DNA of 64,000 nt from Dugong dugon (lineage: Eukaryota; Chordata; Mammalia; Sirenia; Dugongidae): assembly GCA_030035585.1 (NCBI GenBank), contig CM057469.1, positions 65,861,501-65,925,500 of the forward strand, given 5' to 3'. A program made the translations under genes and the position numbers. Below, in pieces: positions 1 to 11,378 of the stretch; the stretch's first letter is position 1; each line of letters starts with the position of its first letter. A model generated the notes under the pieces. It saw only the letters and a program-made list of their open reading frames with translations, did no database searches and was not told the DNA's origin.

Positions 1-665
1 AAATGGCAGAGACCTGAGGTCAGAATGCAAAAGCCACAAAGAGCAGGTACCTCAGGACCAGAGGCAACGGTGGGGTCCCAGGTCAGCAACAGGGGACGCT
101 GACACGTACCAAAGGCCAAGTGGGACTAGTTACATTACTGAAGGTCTAGGACAGAAGCTGATGCCCAGGGAGAAGCAGAAGGACACCTCAACTGGAGACC
201 ATCAAGAACTCAATAGATAGCATGATACTGCCCCCTCCACCATTCAGTCATAACACAGACCCTTCTCCAATTTTTATGGGATGGGTCAGCTTTCCTCTAC
301 CTCCAGATGTCTTCTTGGGGAAAATTCAGGGGAGAAATCTTGAAAGATTGAGTTAACCTGAAATAGGCTTAACAAAAAAACTGAACCATCATATACTGTC
401 AGATGGATATCCAAACATCACTCACTCTTCACTACCCAAATATATAAGCTCTACGTTTTGGGCACAATATCAATTATAGAATGTTAAACTTTCACTGAAT
501 TACAAAAGAAATTTGAAAATTAATTTGAATATTAAATAAACATGACTTAGTGACAGGTTGGATATTAAGTTGCAAGGGTAAAGGAGAAATCAAATATGAC
601 CCCCAGATCTCTGGTTTGCTTGCTGGATGGGAAATAATACCATTAACCAAGATCTAAATACAGAG
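1..665. other. unassigned non-coding sequence
   Basis: No open frame of note, no repeat I recognise and no RNA gene. Composition is ordinary A+T-rich mammalian DNA. Old, diverged repeats could be hidden here. Confidence 0.5.

Positions 666-871
666 AGGAATCCTTGGGTGGTACAAAAGGTTAATATGCT
701 CAGCTGTTAACCTAAAGGTTGGAGGTTTAAGTTCACCCAAAGGCACCTTGGAAGAAAGCCGTGGCAATCTACTTCCAAAAAATCAGCCATTGAAAATTCT
801 ATGGAGCACAGCTCTACTCTGGCACACATGGAGTCACCACGAGAGTGGGAATCTACTCAACAGCAACTGGG
666..871 (+). mobile_element. AfroSINE, type B (tRNA-Asn-like head, RTE tail)
   Basis: The head contains 'cagctgttaacctaaaggtt', which resembles the anticodon arm of tRNA-Asn, followed by a degraded B box. The body 'cagccattgaaaattctatg' and the 3' end 'ctactcaacagcaactgg' match the other type B copies in this window. 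It is a short non-autonomous retroposon made by RNA polymerase III and mobilised by an RTE-type LINE, since its 3' end matches the RTE copies here. Several CpG sites have decayed, so it is not a recent insertion. No clear target-site duplication was found. Confidence 0.85.

Positions 872-1895
872 AGGTGAACACCTGAGATAGGGCTTGAGAG
901 TAAAAGAAATGAATCTTATTTTGAATGGGTTGAATTTAAAGGCACTCTGGGGACCTCCTGCTAATGATTCTCTGGAGGCAGTTAGAAATTCTGATTCAGG
1001 AGAAAGTTTTGGAAGTCATCAAGGTGCACAGCAAACTTGAAGCTAATGAAAATGGATGAGATCTTTCAAAAAATGAAAGAGTTTCTGGGCTCTTATTACC
1101 AACCCTGTGTAATTAAGCTCTAATTGTGCTATCTTCATCTTAACTGTAAACTTCAAGTGGGTAAAGAACATGTCTTATAGATCTCCAATTCCCCTCAGAT
1201 TTTGCTGAGCACAGAATAAGGCTCAGTAGACACCGGTGATAGAACTATTGGGTGCTTCCTCTCTTGGCTAGTGGTAAGCAACAAATTAAGATGGTCATTC
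1301 TTTTCAGAGTAAAAAGGATCTGTTTGGCAGAGATCATTGCTCTCTTTATGTGCTTCCCTTAAGATGGTGAGAGACCAGGAGATTATAGAGAACAATGTCA
1401 AGAGAGCTCGGGTTGTGTGCATGTATGAAGCAATGTCTCCCCAAGAAGCCACAGGTCCTGAGTTATATTCTGACGCCTCCTGAATGAGACATTAACTGTT
1501 CTTTACACTCCAGCTCCCACCCTATTCCCACCGCAAAGTAAATACAAGCAATACAAGTTTGTCTTAGTCAAAATATTGTGAGTGCTTTAAAGGCATGACC
1601 TATAAATATCCTAGAGATGCATCTTAACCCACTCTACAGCAGTATGGAAGGTTACTAGGTGCAGATTCTACCCTGGACCATTGTTTATCTAACATTTCAG
1701 AAAGCAGTAGAGAGAAGGAGAGGCCACAGTATATGCTCGGAAATAAAATTTAAGTGGGGCTCAAGTCAAAACAGTCACACACTCCTTTTAATTTATTTAT
1801 ACATAGCTCCTTATATTTCTCCAGACAAGGTACTTCCTAAAACCTTTTCACATGCTGTTCTCTCTGGCTGAAAAATCCTTATCTTTCTTCTTCCC
872..1895. other. mostly unassigned; trace of an ancient repeat near 940-1080
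   Basis: Around 940-1080 the text resembles the decayed LINE-like family seen more clearly at 47800-49200 (a 'gaaaatggatgagat' motif). The remainder holds no recognisable gene or repeat. An 85-codon minus-strand frame has no family resemblance. Confidence 0.35.

Positions 1896-2366
1896 TGTTA
1901 CGTGTTGAATTATGTCCCCCTAGGCCATGATTCCCAGCGGTTGTTCGCCACTTTGTGATCTGATGTGATTATTCTATGTATTGTAAATCCTAACCTCTAT
2001 GATGTTAATGAGGCAGGATTACAGGCAGTTATGTTAATGAAGCAGGACTCAATCTACAGGATTAGGTTGTATCTTGAGATATAAAAGAGAATCGAGCAGA
2101 AAGGAGGGGAACCTCTTATTACCAAGAAAGAAGTGCAGGGAGCAGAGAGCATCCTTTGGACCCTGGGTCCCTGTGCTGAGAAGCTCCTAGACCAGGGAAA
2201 GATTGATGACAAGGACCTTCCCTCAGAGCCGACAGAGAGAGAAAGTCTTCCCCAGCTCCCTGAATTCAGACTTCTAGCCTCCTAAACTGTGAGAAAATAC
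2301 ATTTCTGTTTGTTAAAGCCAGCCACTTGGGGTATTTATGTTATAGCAGCACTAGATAACTAAGACA
1896..2366 (+). mobile_element. solo LTR, MaLR/MST-MLT1-like (copy 1)
   Basis: It starts TGTTACGTGTTGAATTATG and ends GATAACTAAGACA, the usual TG...CA ends. A perfect 5-bp target duplication TTCCC lies at 1891-1895 and 2367-2371. Inside are a 'gatataaaag' TATA-like box and, near the end, 'ctgtgagaaaatacatttct', which matches the poly(A)-signal region of ERVL-MaLR LTRs. No internal retroviral sequence is attached, so it is a solo LTR left by recombination. The family name is from memory; the boundaries are directly visible. Confidence 0.85.

Positions 2367-2381
2367 TTCCCCCCTTTGTGA

Positions 2382-2770
2382 TGGTTAAGGTTATGTGTCA
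2401 ACTTGGCTAGGCCATGATTCTCCTCCATTTTGTGGTCTGATATGAGCAGCCAATCAGTTGAAAAGGGAGTTTTCTTGGGGGTATGTCCTGCATTTAATAT
2501 ATATGGATGTCTTGGCAAAGCTCACCCTCTTTCTATCCTGCAACCAACTCATCATCCTCTGACCTTCAGTTCGTGGTACTTGAGCCAGCAGCCTGCCATC
2601 TGATGTGACGATTTGGGGTTCTTCAGCCTCTGCAACCATGTGAGTCAGGAAAAGCCTCCAGCCTGATTTGGGGCTTGTCAACCTCTACACCTGCAAGAGC
2701 CATCTCCTTGAAATAAATCTCTCTCTCTCTCTCCCTGTCTCACCAGCTCCACTGGTTTTGCTCCTCTACA
2382..2770 (+). mobile_element. LTR-like ancient interspersed repeat
   Basis: It begins 'gatggttaaggttatgtgtc', an opening shared by a widespread mammalian LTR-like repeat, and has a late 'gaaataaatctctctctctc' segment that looks like a poly(A) signal followed by a CT run. Within it, 'agcctgatttggggctt' partly repeats the earlier 'gatttggggttcttcagcct', a small internal duplication. 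I cannot name the family securely. Confidence 0.5.

Positions 2771-2794
2771 GAATCAAGCCTAAGACACCCAGGA

Positions 2795-3055
2795 GAACTC
2801 CAACTCATTCTTCAAAGCCTAGATCAAAGTATTCTCTTCTGAGAAGGTTTTTCCAGGCAGAGTAAGTGACTTGGGCTACAAAGCTTCATTTATAGAACAT
2901 GTTATGTTCCACATCACCAATTTATATTTGTTTTCTCACCTAGGCTGTGAGGTCTTCAAGGCTGGAACCACATCATTCATTTTTTTATACCCAGAACCTG
3001 GGTATAAAAAATTAATATATGTTTATCATGGAAGGTGCTCAATAATTTAATTCCA
2795..3055 (+). mobile_element. L2 LINE 3' fragment
   Basis: The order 'ttcttcaaagcctagatcaa', then 'gaggtcttcaaggctggaac', then 'ggtgctcaataatttaa' follows the 3' end of mammalian L2. That end encodes nothing and finishes near a 'gtgctcaataaatg' motif. The copy is very diverged, which fits the great age of L2. 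Confidence 0.6.

Positions 3056-3737
3056 TGTCTGGTCTTTGCACCTGGTCTGTAGCCTGACACCTAGGAAGAA
3101 ACTCACACAGGAAGGAAAGATGAGCTTAGACATGATCTATGCAACTCATTGACTAGAATCCTTCTTCCTTTAGGGGAAAAAATGCAAGATACTCTGATAT
3201 AAACACAATAATGCAAACTTTTGACAGGTTCAAACTCAATGCTGAAGTTTCCAGGGAAATGACTCTGATATTCTTTTACATGCTAAATCTTTGAGTATTT
3301 GAAGATAATAGAAGATGGAGGATATTTCTGAATTTTTTGATAATAAAGTTGTCATAATGCATTTTGACATTTTAAAAAATGTATTCAAAGCTGATAAAGT
3401 GGAGATTTTAGATTTTGGCATTGGAGAAAGTCCTTGAATATCAGCCAGAAGATTCCCAAGAGAAATAAAAGTGGTTTGAAAACTAGGAAGAAAAATGTAT
3501 TGGACATTCAAGAACTATTTCAAGGTCCAAGATTATTGAGTGCACTGTCAGAGGGTTAAAATATCTTTACAATGGCTGTACAGGTTATAGTTCATTACAA
3601 CATTGTGTTAGCACAGCCGTTCTCAACCATGGTGTCTTGATCGTCTGGAATCGATTAAAATGTGAGTGCAAATAACTTATTACTAAAAATAAAGTACCAA
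3701 AGTTTGTGAATGATATTTTTATATTTAAATTACTGGA
3056..3737. other. unassigned non-coding sequence
   Basis: No gene or confident repeat. A stretch at about 3610-3640 ('gccgttctcaaccatggtgt') resembles a hAT transposon terminal repeat, but no matching inverted end was found. Confidence 0.4.

Positions 3738-3747
3738 GATTCAAGAT

Positions 3748-3945
3748 AGCCCATTGCTATCGAGTGAATTCCAACTCATAGCAACCCTATAGGACAGAGT
3801 AGAATTGTCCCATAGGGTTCCCAAGGCTGTAAATCTTCACAGAAGCAGACTTCCACATCTTTCTCCTGTGGAGCCAATGGTGTTTTCAAACTGCCAACCT
3901 TTTGGTTTCCAGATGAGCACTGAACCACTCTGCCACAGCTCCTTG
3748..3945 (-). mobile_element. AfroSINE (long form), with TSD
   Basis: Read on the minus strand, it runs from a tRNA-like head through 'gtggcagtctgcttct'-type body to an RTE-like tail. 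A perfect 10-bp duplication 'gattcaagat' flanks it at 3738-3747 and 3946-3955, which fixes both ends. This long form keeps about 40 bp of body ('aagatttacagccttgg'-like on minus) that the short type A copies lack. Confidence 0.88.

Positions 3946-4514
3946 GATTCAAGATGCGTCCTGTTGATACATCTCATTATTATTCCCTAGTATCTTTTAA
4001 TTTTTTTCTGAGTCAGAGAAGAAAAGCTGTAGTTACAGATAATTCTCTAGGAAATAAGTATAAACTCCCACCAACCACATCTATACTGTGGTCCATAGTA
4101 AGTACCACTAACTTTAATGGGAATTTTGAATTATTTCACTGCTCCATTTCTGCACAAATTGAGGGTAAGGAGGAGACTTTCCAAAATGTACATATACTTA
4201 TGAAAGTTACTTAACATGTTAAGCCTACAAATATTATTTAACATTGCGTTAAGACAGGGAAAAAAGTACCTATAATTTCTAGACTCCCTATCAAATTAGT
4301 AAAAATAATGTCATGGAGAACTGAAGTCCACACCTCCTTCTGCCAGTAGTCTTAATCTGATTCCAAGTTTCTAGTGTTTTAGCATTAGCAAGAGAGTCAT
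4401 CTTGAGGGGGGGGAGTCTAAACTCAGTTAAAGTGAAGATAAGAGCTTCTGACTCTAAAAATTTTCCCCTTCTCTTCCAAAAGGAGGAGGATTTCTGGTCC
4501 TGTTTCAAGAATTA

Positions 4515-4870
4515 CATATAATCCTGGACAGAGAGGGGGAAAAATTGTAGAAACAAAAAATCAAACTCACAAAAAAGACCAGATTACTGGTCTGACAGAG
4601 ACTGGAGGAACTCCTGAGACTATGGCTCTAAGATACCCTTCTGACCTGGAACTGAAGCCATTACTGGAGACCACATTTAAACCATAAACAGGCCCATGAG
4701 ATAAACAATAACACACAAGAGAAACATGCTTCTTAGAAAAATCAGTTAAACAAGATCAAAAGGACTACATTTGCCCAAAAGCAAAGATGAGAAGGTAGGA
4801 AGGGGTAGAAAATCAGGATGAAGGGAAATGGGGAACCTAGGACAGAAATGGGAAGAGTGCCGACATACAC
4515..4870 (+). mobile_element. L1 3' UTR fragment
   Basis: It carries 'cacaaaaaagaccagatta', 'ctggtctgacagagactgg' and 'aggaactcctgagactatgg', all present in the same order in the L1 3' UTR at 24960-25020. 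The part downstream of 4870 drifts away from the family. No ORF2 sequence is attached, so this is a 5'-truncated insertion. The preceding 3956-4514 holds nothing recognisable. Confidence 0.75.

Positions 4871-5059
4871 ACAAAAAATAATTACATGTAAGTGTGAGTA
4901 GAAACTTTATAGTTACAGAGATTCTTAATAGGTTTGTGTCTCTCTAAATATTTTCCATCCTCTTGGAAAAGAAAAAGAACAAAGGCAAAAAGATTAGATC
5001 TTCTAGGAAGATGGTGTTGTGATAGAATTTTACTCTTTTATTTTCCATTAATGATATTT

Positions 5060-5222
5060 TAAAGTTACAGTGATTAAGAGTTACAGCTCCTAACCAAAAT
5101 GTTGGCAGTTCAAATCCACCAGCTGCTCCTTGGAAACCCTATAGGGCAGTTCTACTCTGTCCTATAGGGACACTATAAGTCAGAATCAACTTGACAGCAA
5201 CAGGTTTGGTTTTGGGTTGGTG
5060..5222 (+). mobile_element. AfroSINE, type A (short form)
   Basis: The head 'gattaagagttacagctcct' is followed by the B-box region and the body 'ccttggaaaccctatagggc', 'cagttctactctgtcctata'. 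The 3' end is 'cttgacagcaacaggtttgg'. Its first bases are poorly conserved. Confidence 0.85.

Positions 5223-5696
5223 TAATTAAAAAATTAAAAGACAACAGTTGCTATTTTAGAAATCTTCCCTTCTCGCCTTTTCTTTTTCCAGCCTCTTGTA
5301 CATCACCTGCTTCCACTGGGCTGCCTTTCCATTGTAAGTCTTTCTCTTTGGCCTCTTATGTCTTGCTGCTTTTGCAGCCTTAACGTTGCTGCTCTCCCCA
5401 TCACTCATCTCTTTCCTTTTGATCCAACCCCTGAATTCTCTCCTGCTCTTGGCCTGAATTTGATATTATCAAACCCAGGTTATGCATCTCTATTCTTCAT
5501 TTTCATTTCCTTTGCCTTCTTGTGCTTCTCTTTGCCCTCTAAATCCTGTACCATCTACAAAATCCTTGAGGTCAACACTGAGACTCAAGTGGCAAAAAAT
5601 AATGAGTTTTAAATGTCAAATATTCTGAGGAAAAAAGCACTTTAAAGATGTATTTTGACTCAAACTCTTCTTTCCTTGACATATTCCTTCTGTCAC
5223..5696. other. unassigned non-coding sequence
   Basis: Pyrimidine-rich sequence without a recognisable repeat. 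An 84-codon plus-strand frame at 5358-5612 is low-complexity, has no family resemblance and no exon-like splice context. Confidence 0.4.

Positions 5697-5711
5697 AAGA
5701 AGTTGCACTCA

Positions 5712-6061
5712 AGCATGACCCCTGGACTCTCTATCAGCCCAGAACTAAAACAATTTCCGAGGCCAACTCTTCAGACAGGGATTGGGCTGGACTGTGGGAC
5801 ATAAAGTGATACTTGTGAAGAGTGTGCCTCTTAGTCAAGTAGCTACAAGAGACCAAAGGGGCAGCTTCTGTCCAGAGGTGAGATGGGAAGGTAGAGAGGG
5901 TTAGGAGCTGGTTGAATGGACATGGGGAATCAACAGCGGAAAGGAGGAGTGTGCTGTCGCAGGATGGGGTGAGCAACTAGGGTCACGTAACAATGTATGT
6001 ATACAATGTTGTATGGGAGACTAACTTGAAATGTAAACTTCATTTAATTACAATAACAAAA
5712..6061 (+). mobile_element. 5'-truncated L1 (3' UTR only), with perfect TSD
   Basis: The sequence from 'ggactctctatcagcccaga' to 'gtaaacttcatttaattaca' parallels the 3' UTR of the L1 at 29250-29580. 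A perfect 15-bp direct duplication 'aagaagttgcactca' lies at 5697-5711 and 6062-6076, with a short A-rich tail before the second copy. This is a textbook target-primed insertion of only 350 bp. An internal small deletion separates 'ggatggggtgagcaactagg' from the equivalent in the longer copy. Confidence 0.9.

Positions 6062-6351
6062 AAGAAGTTGCACTCATGAAGAGATAGAAACCCATTTTAA
6101 TCGATGAAAGATACCTAAACCTACACAAAGGTCACCAAGCTTTAGGAAACATTGGGAAATACATCTGCTTTTGAGAACACAGGGAATATATTCAAAGGAA
6201 AAAAAAAAAATTTTCTACAGATTTCCTGATCTTTAATTGCTTTTCATTACTACTTAAAACCTACTGATATTTTAACTGAAGTTTTACCATGGAACAGCCA
6301 GCTTCCTTTTATATCAGTAAAGCAAGCATTTATCAACCACCAGTTATATAC

Positions 6352-6564
6352 CTGAAGTCCAGAATGGTGCAAAGGGTTAACACTCTCAATTGCTAACTGA
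6401 AGGTTTGCAGTTCAAGTCCGCCCAGAGGCATCTTGGAAGAAAGGTCTGGCTATCCACCTCAGAAAAGTCAACCCTTGAAAACCTTATGGAGCACAGTTCT
6501 ACTCTGACACATATGGGGTCCCTATGTGTCATGATCAACTCAACAGCAACTTTTTTTTTTTTTT
6352..6564 (+). mobile_element. AfroSINE, type B, with T-rich 3' end
   Basis: A tRNA-Asn-like head ('caattgctaactgaaggttt') is followed by the type B body and an 'aactcaacagcaact' 3' end, then a run of about 15 T. It is separated by only about 10 bp from the next SINE on the same strand. Confidence 0.87.

Positions 6565-6572
6565 ACTATATA

Positions 6573-6726
6573 CTGGCTGATTAAGAGCTCAGCTGCTAAC
6601 CAAAGTGTTGGCAGTTGGAATCTACCAGTCACTCCTTGGAAACCCTATGAGGCAGTTCTACTCTGTCCTATAGGGTCACTATGAATTGGAATCAACTCGA
6701 CAGCAACGGGTTTGGTTTGGTTTGGC
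6573..6726 (+). mobile_element. AfroSINE, type A
   Basis: 'attaagagctcagctgctaa' heads the element and 'caactcgacagcaacgggtt' closes it, followed by a 'tggtttggttt' tail. Together with the upstream type B copy it forms a head-to-tail pair of different subfamilies, so the pair arose by independent insertion and not by tandem duplication. Confidence 0.9.

Positions 6727-6884
6727 ACTGGGCAAAGCACAAGATCAAAAAAATGAACAACATGATCTCAGACGTCCCAGTTTAATAAAAAAAAGTCATC
6801 CCCACAAACACGTAAGCAGTACAGTGTGGTGCATGCATGATACCAAAACAACGATGGAACTATGTCGGGTATTTGGGGATACAA

Positions 6885-7022
6885 AGATAAATCAGACACA
6901 GACCCTGCCCTTAAGGAGTTTACTGTCTTTCAGAGAAGAAAAGATAGGTACATAAGAAATACAACAAGTGAGAAATTGAAATCTTGTTAAAATTTTATGG
7001 AAAAGGGGCTGTGAAAGTTTAG
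6885..7022 (+). mobile_element. ancient LINE-like fragment
   Basis: 'ggggatacaaagataaatca' and 'aaggagtttactgtctttca' resemble a very old mammalian repeat whose clearer copy is at 47800-49200. The same kind of text resumes after the LTR at 7546-7800 and at 8400-8860, suggesting one old element cut by younger insertions. Family not named. Confidence 0.4.

Positions 7023-7027
7023 AGGAG

Positions 7028-7540
7028 TATCTTAGTCTACTAGTGCTGCTCTAACAGAAATACCACAAGTGGATGACTTTAACAAAGAGAAATTTATTCT
7101 CTCACAGTCTAATAGGCTACAAGTCCAAATTCAGGGCCTCAACTCCAGGGGGTGGCTTTCTCTCTCTGTCAGCTCTGGAGGAAGGTCCTTGTTATCAATC
7201 TTCCCCTGGTCGAGGAGCTTCTCAGGTGCAGAGACCCCGGGTCCAAAGCATGTGCTCTGCTTCCGGTGCTGCTTTCATGGTGGTATGAGGTCCCCCCATC
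7301 TCTCTGTTCACTTCTCTGTTTTATATCTCAAAAGAGATTGGCTTAAGACACTATCTAATCTTACAGATCTCACCAATATAACTGCCACTGATCCATCTCA
7401 TTATATTATAGTGATAGGATTTTACAACACATAGAGAAATCACATCAGATGACAAAATGGTAGACAATCATACAATACTGGGAATTATGACCTAGCCAAG
7501 TTGATAGATACTTTGGGGGGACACAATTCAATCCATGACA
7028..7540 (-). mobile_element. solo LTR, MaLR-like (copy 2)
   Basis: On the minus strand it starts TGTCATGGATTGAATTGTGT and ends GTAGACTAAGATA, the last bases having drifted from ACA. The 5-bp duplication AGGAG at 7023-7027 and 7541-7545 is perfect. The opening matches the LTR at 19289 almost letter for letter. Three overlapping plus-strand frames of 64 to 121 codons inside it are fortuitous. Confidence 0.85.

Positions 7541-7799
7541 AGGAGAAAAGTTTTATTTTCATCTAGGGGAAATCAGAGAAAATTTCATAGAGATAACGGT
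7601 ATGTGAGCCAGACCTTGAAAACACAGTATTAAAATTGTACATGTATAAATGTATATAATAAGAGCATTTAAGTAGGATAGAATGCTAGGGAGCATCAGCA
7701 TCTCAAGAGATGGCCTAGGAAGAGCGAATACACAAAAGAGACAGAGAAAGAAAGTTTAGAAAGTATGAGAAGAGGCTAGAATAGAGCAAAGGTCAATGA

Positions 7800-8395
7800 A
7801 TCAGTTTCACGTAGAAAGGTTTCTGGTTACCCATTGCTACACAACAAACATTAGCAGCTATTGCTATGTAACCAACTTAGTATCTTTAAACAATAATTAT
7901 TTTATTATATTTCTCAATGATTTGCTTCAGGAAGTCAGGCAGGTTTTGGCTCGGCAATTCTTCTGTTGCATGTAGTATTGATGAAAGGCATTTTATGGCA
8001 TTCAGCTGGTGGTTGGACTGGTCTGGACTGACCAAGATTGCTTCTTTCACATGTCTGATGCCTTGGTGAGGTTGACTGGAAGGTTGGGTTCAGCTAAGCT
8101 CCTCTTCCTCTCCATGTAGTTTCAGGGCTTTTCCAAAAGGCTTCACAACAGGGTAGTCAGACTTCTTACATGGTAGCTCAAGGCTCCAGGAGTAAGTCTC
8201 CCAAAAGACAGGAAGTAGAAGCCGCCAATCTCCTAAGGCTTGAGACCAGAAACTGACAAATTATCACTTCCATAATATTCTTTGTCTAAGTAGTCACATA
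8301 GCCTGCCCAGATTCAAGGGGATGAGACAGAGAGAATCCAATCCCTCAGTGGGAGTAGTGCTAAAGAATCTTGATCTGCCTCAATCTTCCAGAGAA
7800..8395 (-). mobile_element. ancient interspersed repeat, family uncertain
   Basis: 'cagctggtggttggactggt', 'cacatgtctgatgccttggt' and 'cccagattcaaggggatgag' are phrases I recognise from a common old eutherian repeat. Orientation and family name are uncertain. Decay is heavy. Confidence 0.45.

Positions 8396-8399
8396 GGAC

Positions 8400-8847
8400 T
8401 GATTAACAGTGGCAAATGCAACAAAGAGATCAGTAAGATCAGATCTGGGAAATGTACATTGAATTTGACAAGATGAAGGTCAACAGGAACCATAGTGAGT
8501 TCAGTGCAGCAGTTAAGGCAGAAGTCAAAATCAAGTGTTAGAGAGATGATGTTTATTATACTTCAGAGACACTGATGAAAGGAGAAAGGGAAAATTAAAC
8601 TGCAGCAAAAGGAAGATGCCAGGTGAAGAAAGCGTTGTTTTACGAAGGAAAAAACAAACTGATAGAATGAAGGGAAGGGATCACAGAAGGAGGGATTGGC
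8701 TGAAAACAGGATCGAAAAGCAATAAACAAGGTCTTATAAGAACCAAAAGGAAAGGGGTGAAAATGTAGACGGAAAGTTTATCCCTGAATGAGAGATGTGT
8801 CAATTTCTGAGAGAGAAGAAAGGCAGTAAGGACTAATAGCACTAGTT
8400..8847 (+). mobile_element. ancient LINE-like fragment (possible continuation)
   Basis: A+G-rich text with 'caaagagatcagtaagatca' fits the decayed family of 47800-49200. Low confidence because divergence is high. Confidence 0.3.

Positions 8848-8861
8848 AATTTTGTACATCA

Positions 8862-9255
8862 CCAGTCTGTCAGTTTGTTGTACTGTGGTGGCTTGCATGT
8901 TGCTGTGATGCTGGAAGCTTTGCCACTGACATTTCAAATACCAGCAGGACCACCCATGATGGACAGGTTTCAGCAGAACTTCCAGACTAAGACAGACTAG
9001 GAATAAAGGCCTAGAGATCTATTTCTGAAAATTAACCAATGAAAACCCTATGGATCACAACAGAACATTGTTCTATATAGTTCTGGAAGATGAGCTCGCT
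9101 AGGCTGGAAGGCCCTCCAATTATACATAGCTGTAACAATGGACTCAAGCATACCAATAATTAGGAAGATGGTTCAGGAGAGGGCAATGTTTTCTTATGTT
9201 GTACATGGCGTCACCATGAGCTGGAGCTGACTTGACAGCAACTGACACCAACAAC
8862..9255 (+). mobile_element. internally deleted RTE/BovB-like element, with TSD
   Basis: The first about 245 bp match the 5' end of the full RTE on the minus strand at 42700-43000 ('tactgtggtggcttgcatgt', 'ccagcaggaccacccatgat', 'gaagatgagctcgctaggct'). The last about 150 bp match the RTE 3' end at 39800-39950 ('caatggactcaagcatacc', 'gttgtacatggcgtcaccat'). Everything encoding endonuclease and reverse transcriptase is missing. A 14-bp duplication 'aattttgtacatca' at 8848-8861 recurs at 9256-9269 with two changes, so this deleted form itself was inserted here. 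A second copy with the same junction lies at 47356-47742. Confidence 0.85.

Positions 9256-9269
9256 AATTTTGCACGTCA

Positions 9270-9600
9270 ACAGTCAGGGAGTTGAAGTTTATACTCTCTG
9301 TCTTCAAAGTATATTCTTTAATTTTTCTCTCTCTCCTTCCACCCACAGGGTGTATTGACTGATACACCCTGAAGAAGTCTGCCTGGGCTCCTCCCTGAAA
9401 ATCTGAAATCAGCTTTCACCACTCCATTGGTCATGGTTTGAGCATCATACTGGACACTCCTCAGCCTACACTCTGGCCTATGGCTCTGGGGAGGCAGATG
9501 GGGGAGTTCACAGAACTTTCCTACAGGTACAAAATTTCAGGTTCTCCTGATCATAGTTAGGCCCAACCAATTTTTAGAACATTCTAGTCAGGCACATACA
9270..9600. other. unassigned non-coding sequence
   Basis: Moderately G+C-rich for this window. No repeat, gene or RNA recognised. Confidence 0.4.

Positions 9601-9925
9601 TATTGTTATTGTTGTTGTTAGCTGCTGTTGAGTCAGCCCCTGACTCATGGCAACGCCATGTCTAATGGAACAAAACACTGCGCAGTCCTGCACCATCCCC
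9701 TGCTCAGTTGGGTATTGGACTGTTGTAATCCACAAGGTTTTCATTGACTGATTTTCAGAAGTAGATTACCAAAACTTTCTTCCTAGTTCATGTTAATCTG
9801 GAAGCTCTGCTGAAACCTGTTCAGAATCTTAGCAACATGCAAGCTACGAGGTGCATTGGCCAAGTATTGAACCTGAGTCTCCCACATGGAAGGTAAGAAT
9901 TCTATCACTGAACAGTACATGGTAT
9601..9925 (-). mobile_element. tRNA-Gly-headed SINE with RTE tail (copy 1)
   Basis: On the minus strand the first about 75 bases ('actgttcagtgatagaattc', 'gggagactcaggttcaatac', 'ttggccaatgcac') are a decayed tRNA-Gly with A and B boxes. They are followed by a body related to the RTE 5' region ('ggtttcagcagagcttccag') and by an RTE 3' end with an 'acaacaacaataacaata' tail. It is distinct from the AfroSINE head, which is tRNA-Asn-like. It is a mobile derivative and not a working tRNA gene: the acceptor stem is broken. 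Confidence 0.8.

Positions 9926-10605
9926 AGGGAATAGGATATGGAGGCCTCCTTTAAAACGTTATTCACATTAGCTAACCAGGGAGCCAGAACATACTGGTGA
10001 GCAGAAAATGGATTACAGATGTGCTGAGAGATCCAAAGCCCCTCAGCACTCAGGGCAGTAGGCAGGGCTGTCCCCAAGCCAGTCACTTCCAGCCATAAGC
10101 AGCCTCTTCTGAGGGTACTCAGAGGGTGGAAAGAGTGTGAGCAGAGTCTGGCACAGCTCAGAAGTGCCTGCAGGGGGCAAGCAACCTAGCATGTAACTGC
10201 TCCACTGCTCACAGAGCAGGACCCACAAAGTGTTCACAGGCCTGGATATTGACTTTAGGAGGACAGCTCGCTATACTATTTCCAAATAAGTCAAGTGCAA
10301 TAAATGTTTTAATAATTGTAAAAATTGGTTTAAATTTTTTCTCATATATTCGTTGGAAGAGTGGTGACCACAAAAAATTGAAGTGATTATTATGAAAACG
10401 TTTTCATCAGAAATTCTGTATAGCCATTTCAATGATAACACCTGATATTAAAAACTTATATTCAGGAAAGCACGTTCAAGGTTCTCATTAAAAATTGTAA
10501 AAAGATTTTCCTTATTGGTCTTATATTTAATATTTCCCCTAATACTTAGTAATTTCTTTTTGTTCTCAGAATAATTTAATACAAAAGAATAATGAATTTC
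10601 CCCCC
9926..10605. other. unassigned non-coding sequence
   Basis: Two minus-strand frames (80 and 64 codons, overlapping) show no family resemblance. No repeat recognised. Confidence 0.4.

Positions 10606-10619
10606 AGGTCTCATATAAA

Positions 10620-10832
10620 CGGAAAAACCAAACTTGTTGCTGTCTAGTCGATTCTGACTTACAGCGACCCCATGTGTTACAAAGTAGAACCATTCCATAG
10701 GGTGTTCTTAACTGAAATCTTTACAGAAGCAAAGATTAGGCTTTTCTTTTGCAATGCTGCTGAGTGGGTTTCAATCACCAGCCTTAGGTTAGTATGTGAG
10801 TGCAAATTGTTTGCACCACCCAGGGACCTCCG
10620..10832 (-). mobile_element. AfroSINE (long form), with TSD
   Basis: The minus strand shows a degraded tRNA-like head and an RTE tail ('gtaagtcagaatcgactaga'). A 14-bp duplication 'aggtctcatataaa' at 10606-10619 recurs with one change at 10833-10846. 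The second TSD copy sits immediately against the next SINE, so the two elements are back to back. Confidence 0.87.

Positions 10833-10849
10833 AGGCCTCATATAAAACC

Positions 10850-11022
10850 AAAAAAAAAAAACCACCAAACCTGTTGTCATCCAGTCAATTCCGACTCATA
10901 GCAACCCTATAGGACAGAGTACAACTGTCCCATACAGTTTCCAAGGAGCAGCTGGTGGATTCGAACTGCAGACCTTTTGGTTAGTAGCAGAGCTTTTAAC
11001 CACTGCACCACCAGGGCTCCAA
10850..11022 (-). mobile_element. AfroSINE, type A
   Basis: On the minus strand: 'ggagccctggtggtgcagtg', a good A and B box region, the short body and 'gaattgactggatgacaaca'. It is less decayed than its neighbour at 10620-10832 and lies next to that element's second TSD copy, so it is probably the later arrival. The adjacent A run (about 12) on the plus strand is part of its 3' tail region. 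Confidence 0.9.

Positions 11023-11378
11023 ATCCCCTTCAGTTCATCCCATACTGCAATACAAATACCATTTTTCTGTATGTTCCATGTCATGAAAAAGGTTGGGAAC
11101 CCACTGGTTTCTACTGATAAAAAGTGAACACAAGATTTGCAGAAAATGCACAAATGAGAAACATTTGTAGAATATGGATGTCCTCCTCAGAGCATTCCAG
11201 GGAAAGACATATCCTTCTTTTGCAGCTATTTGGAAATGAAAGAGAAGTTCTAAGATTTAAGAGTAACCTTGATTCTTAAATTCTTCCTTCTCCCAACTCC
11301 TAAGTAATATAGTCTTGTGTCTAATTGTTTTTTTAAAGCAGGAGACTAACATAATATATGATCTGCTTATCTAAAAAC

Noticed and set aside
7069..7434. 121-codon plus-strand frame
   Set aside because: It lies inside the minus-strand MaLR LTR at 7028-7540 and has no family resemblance.
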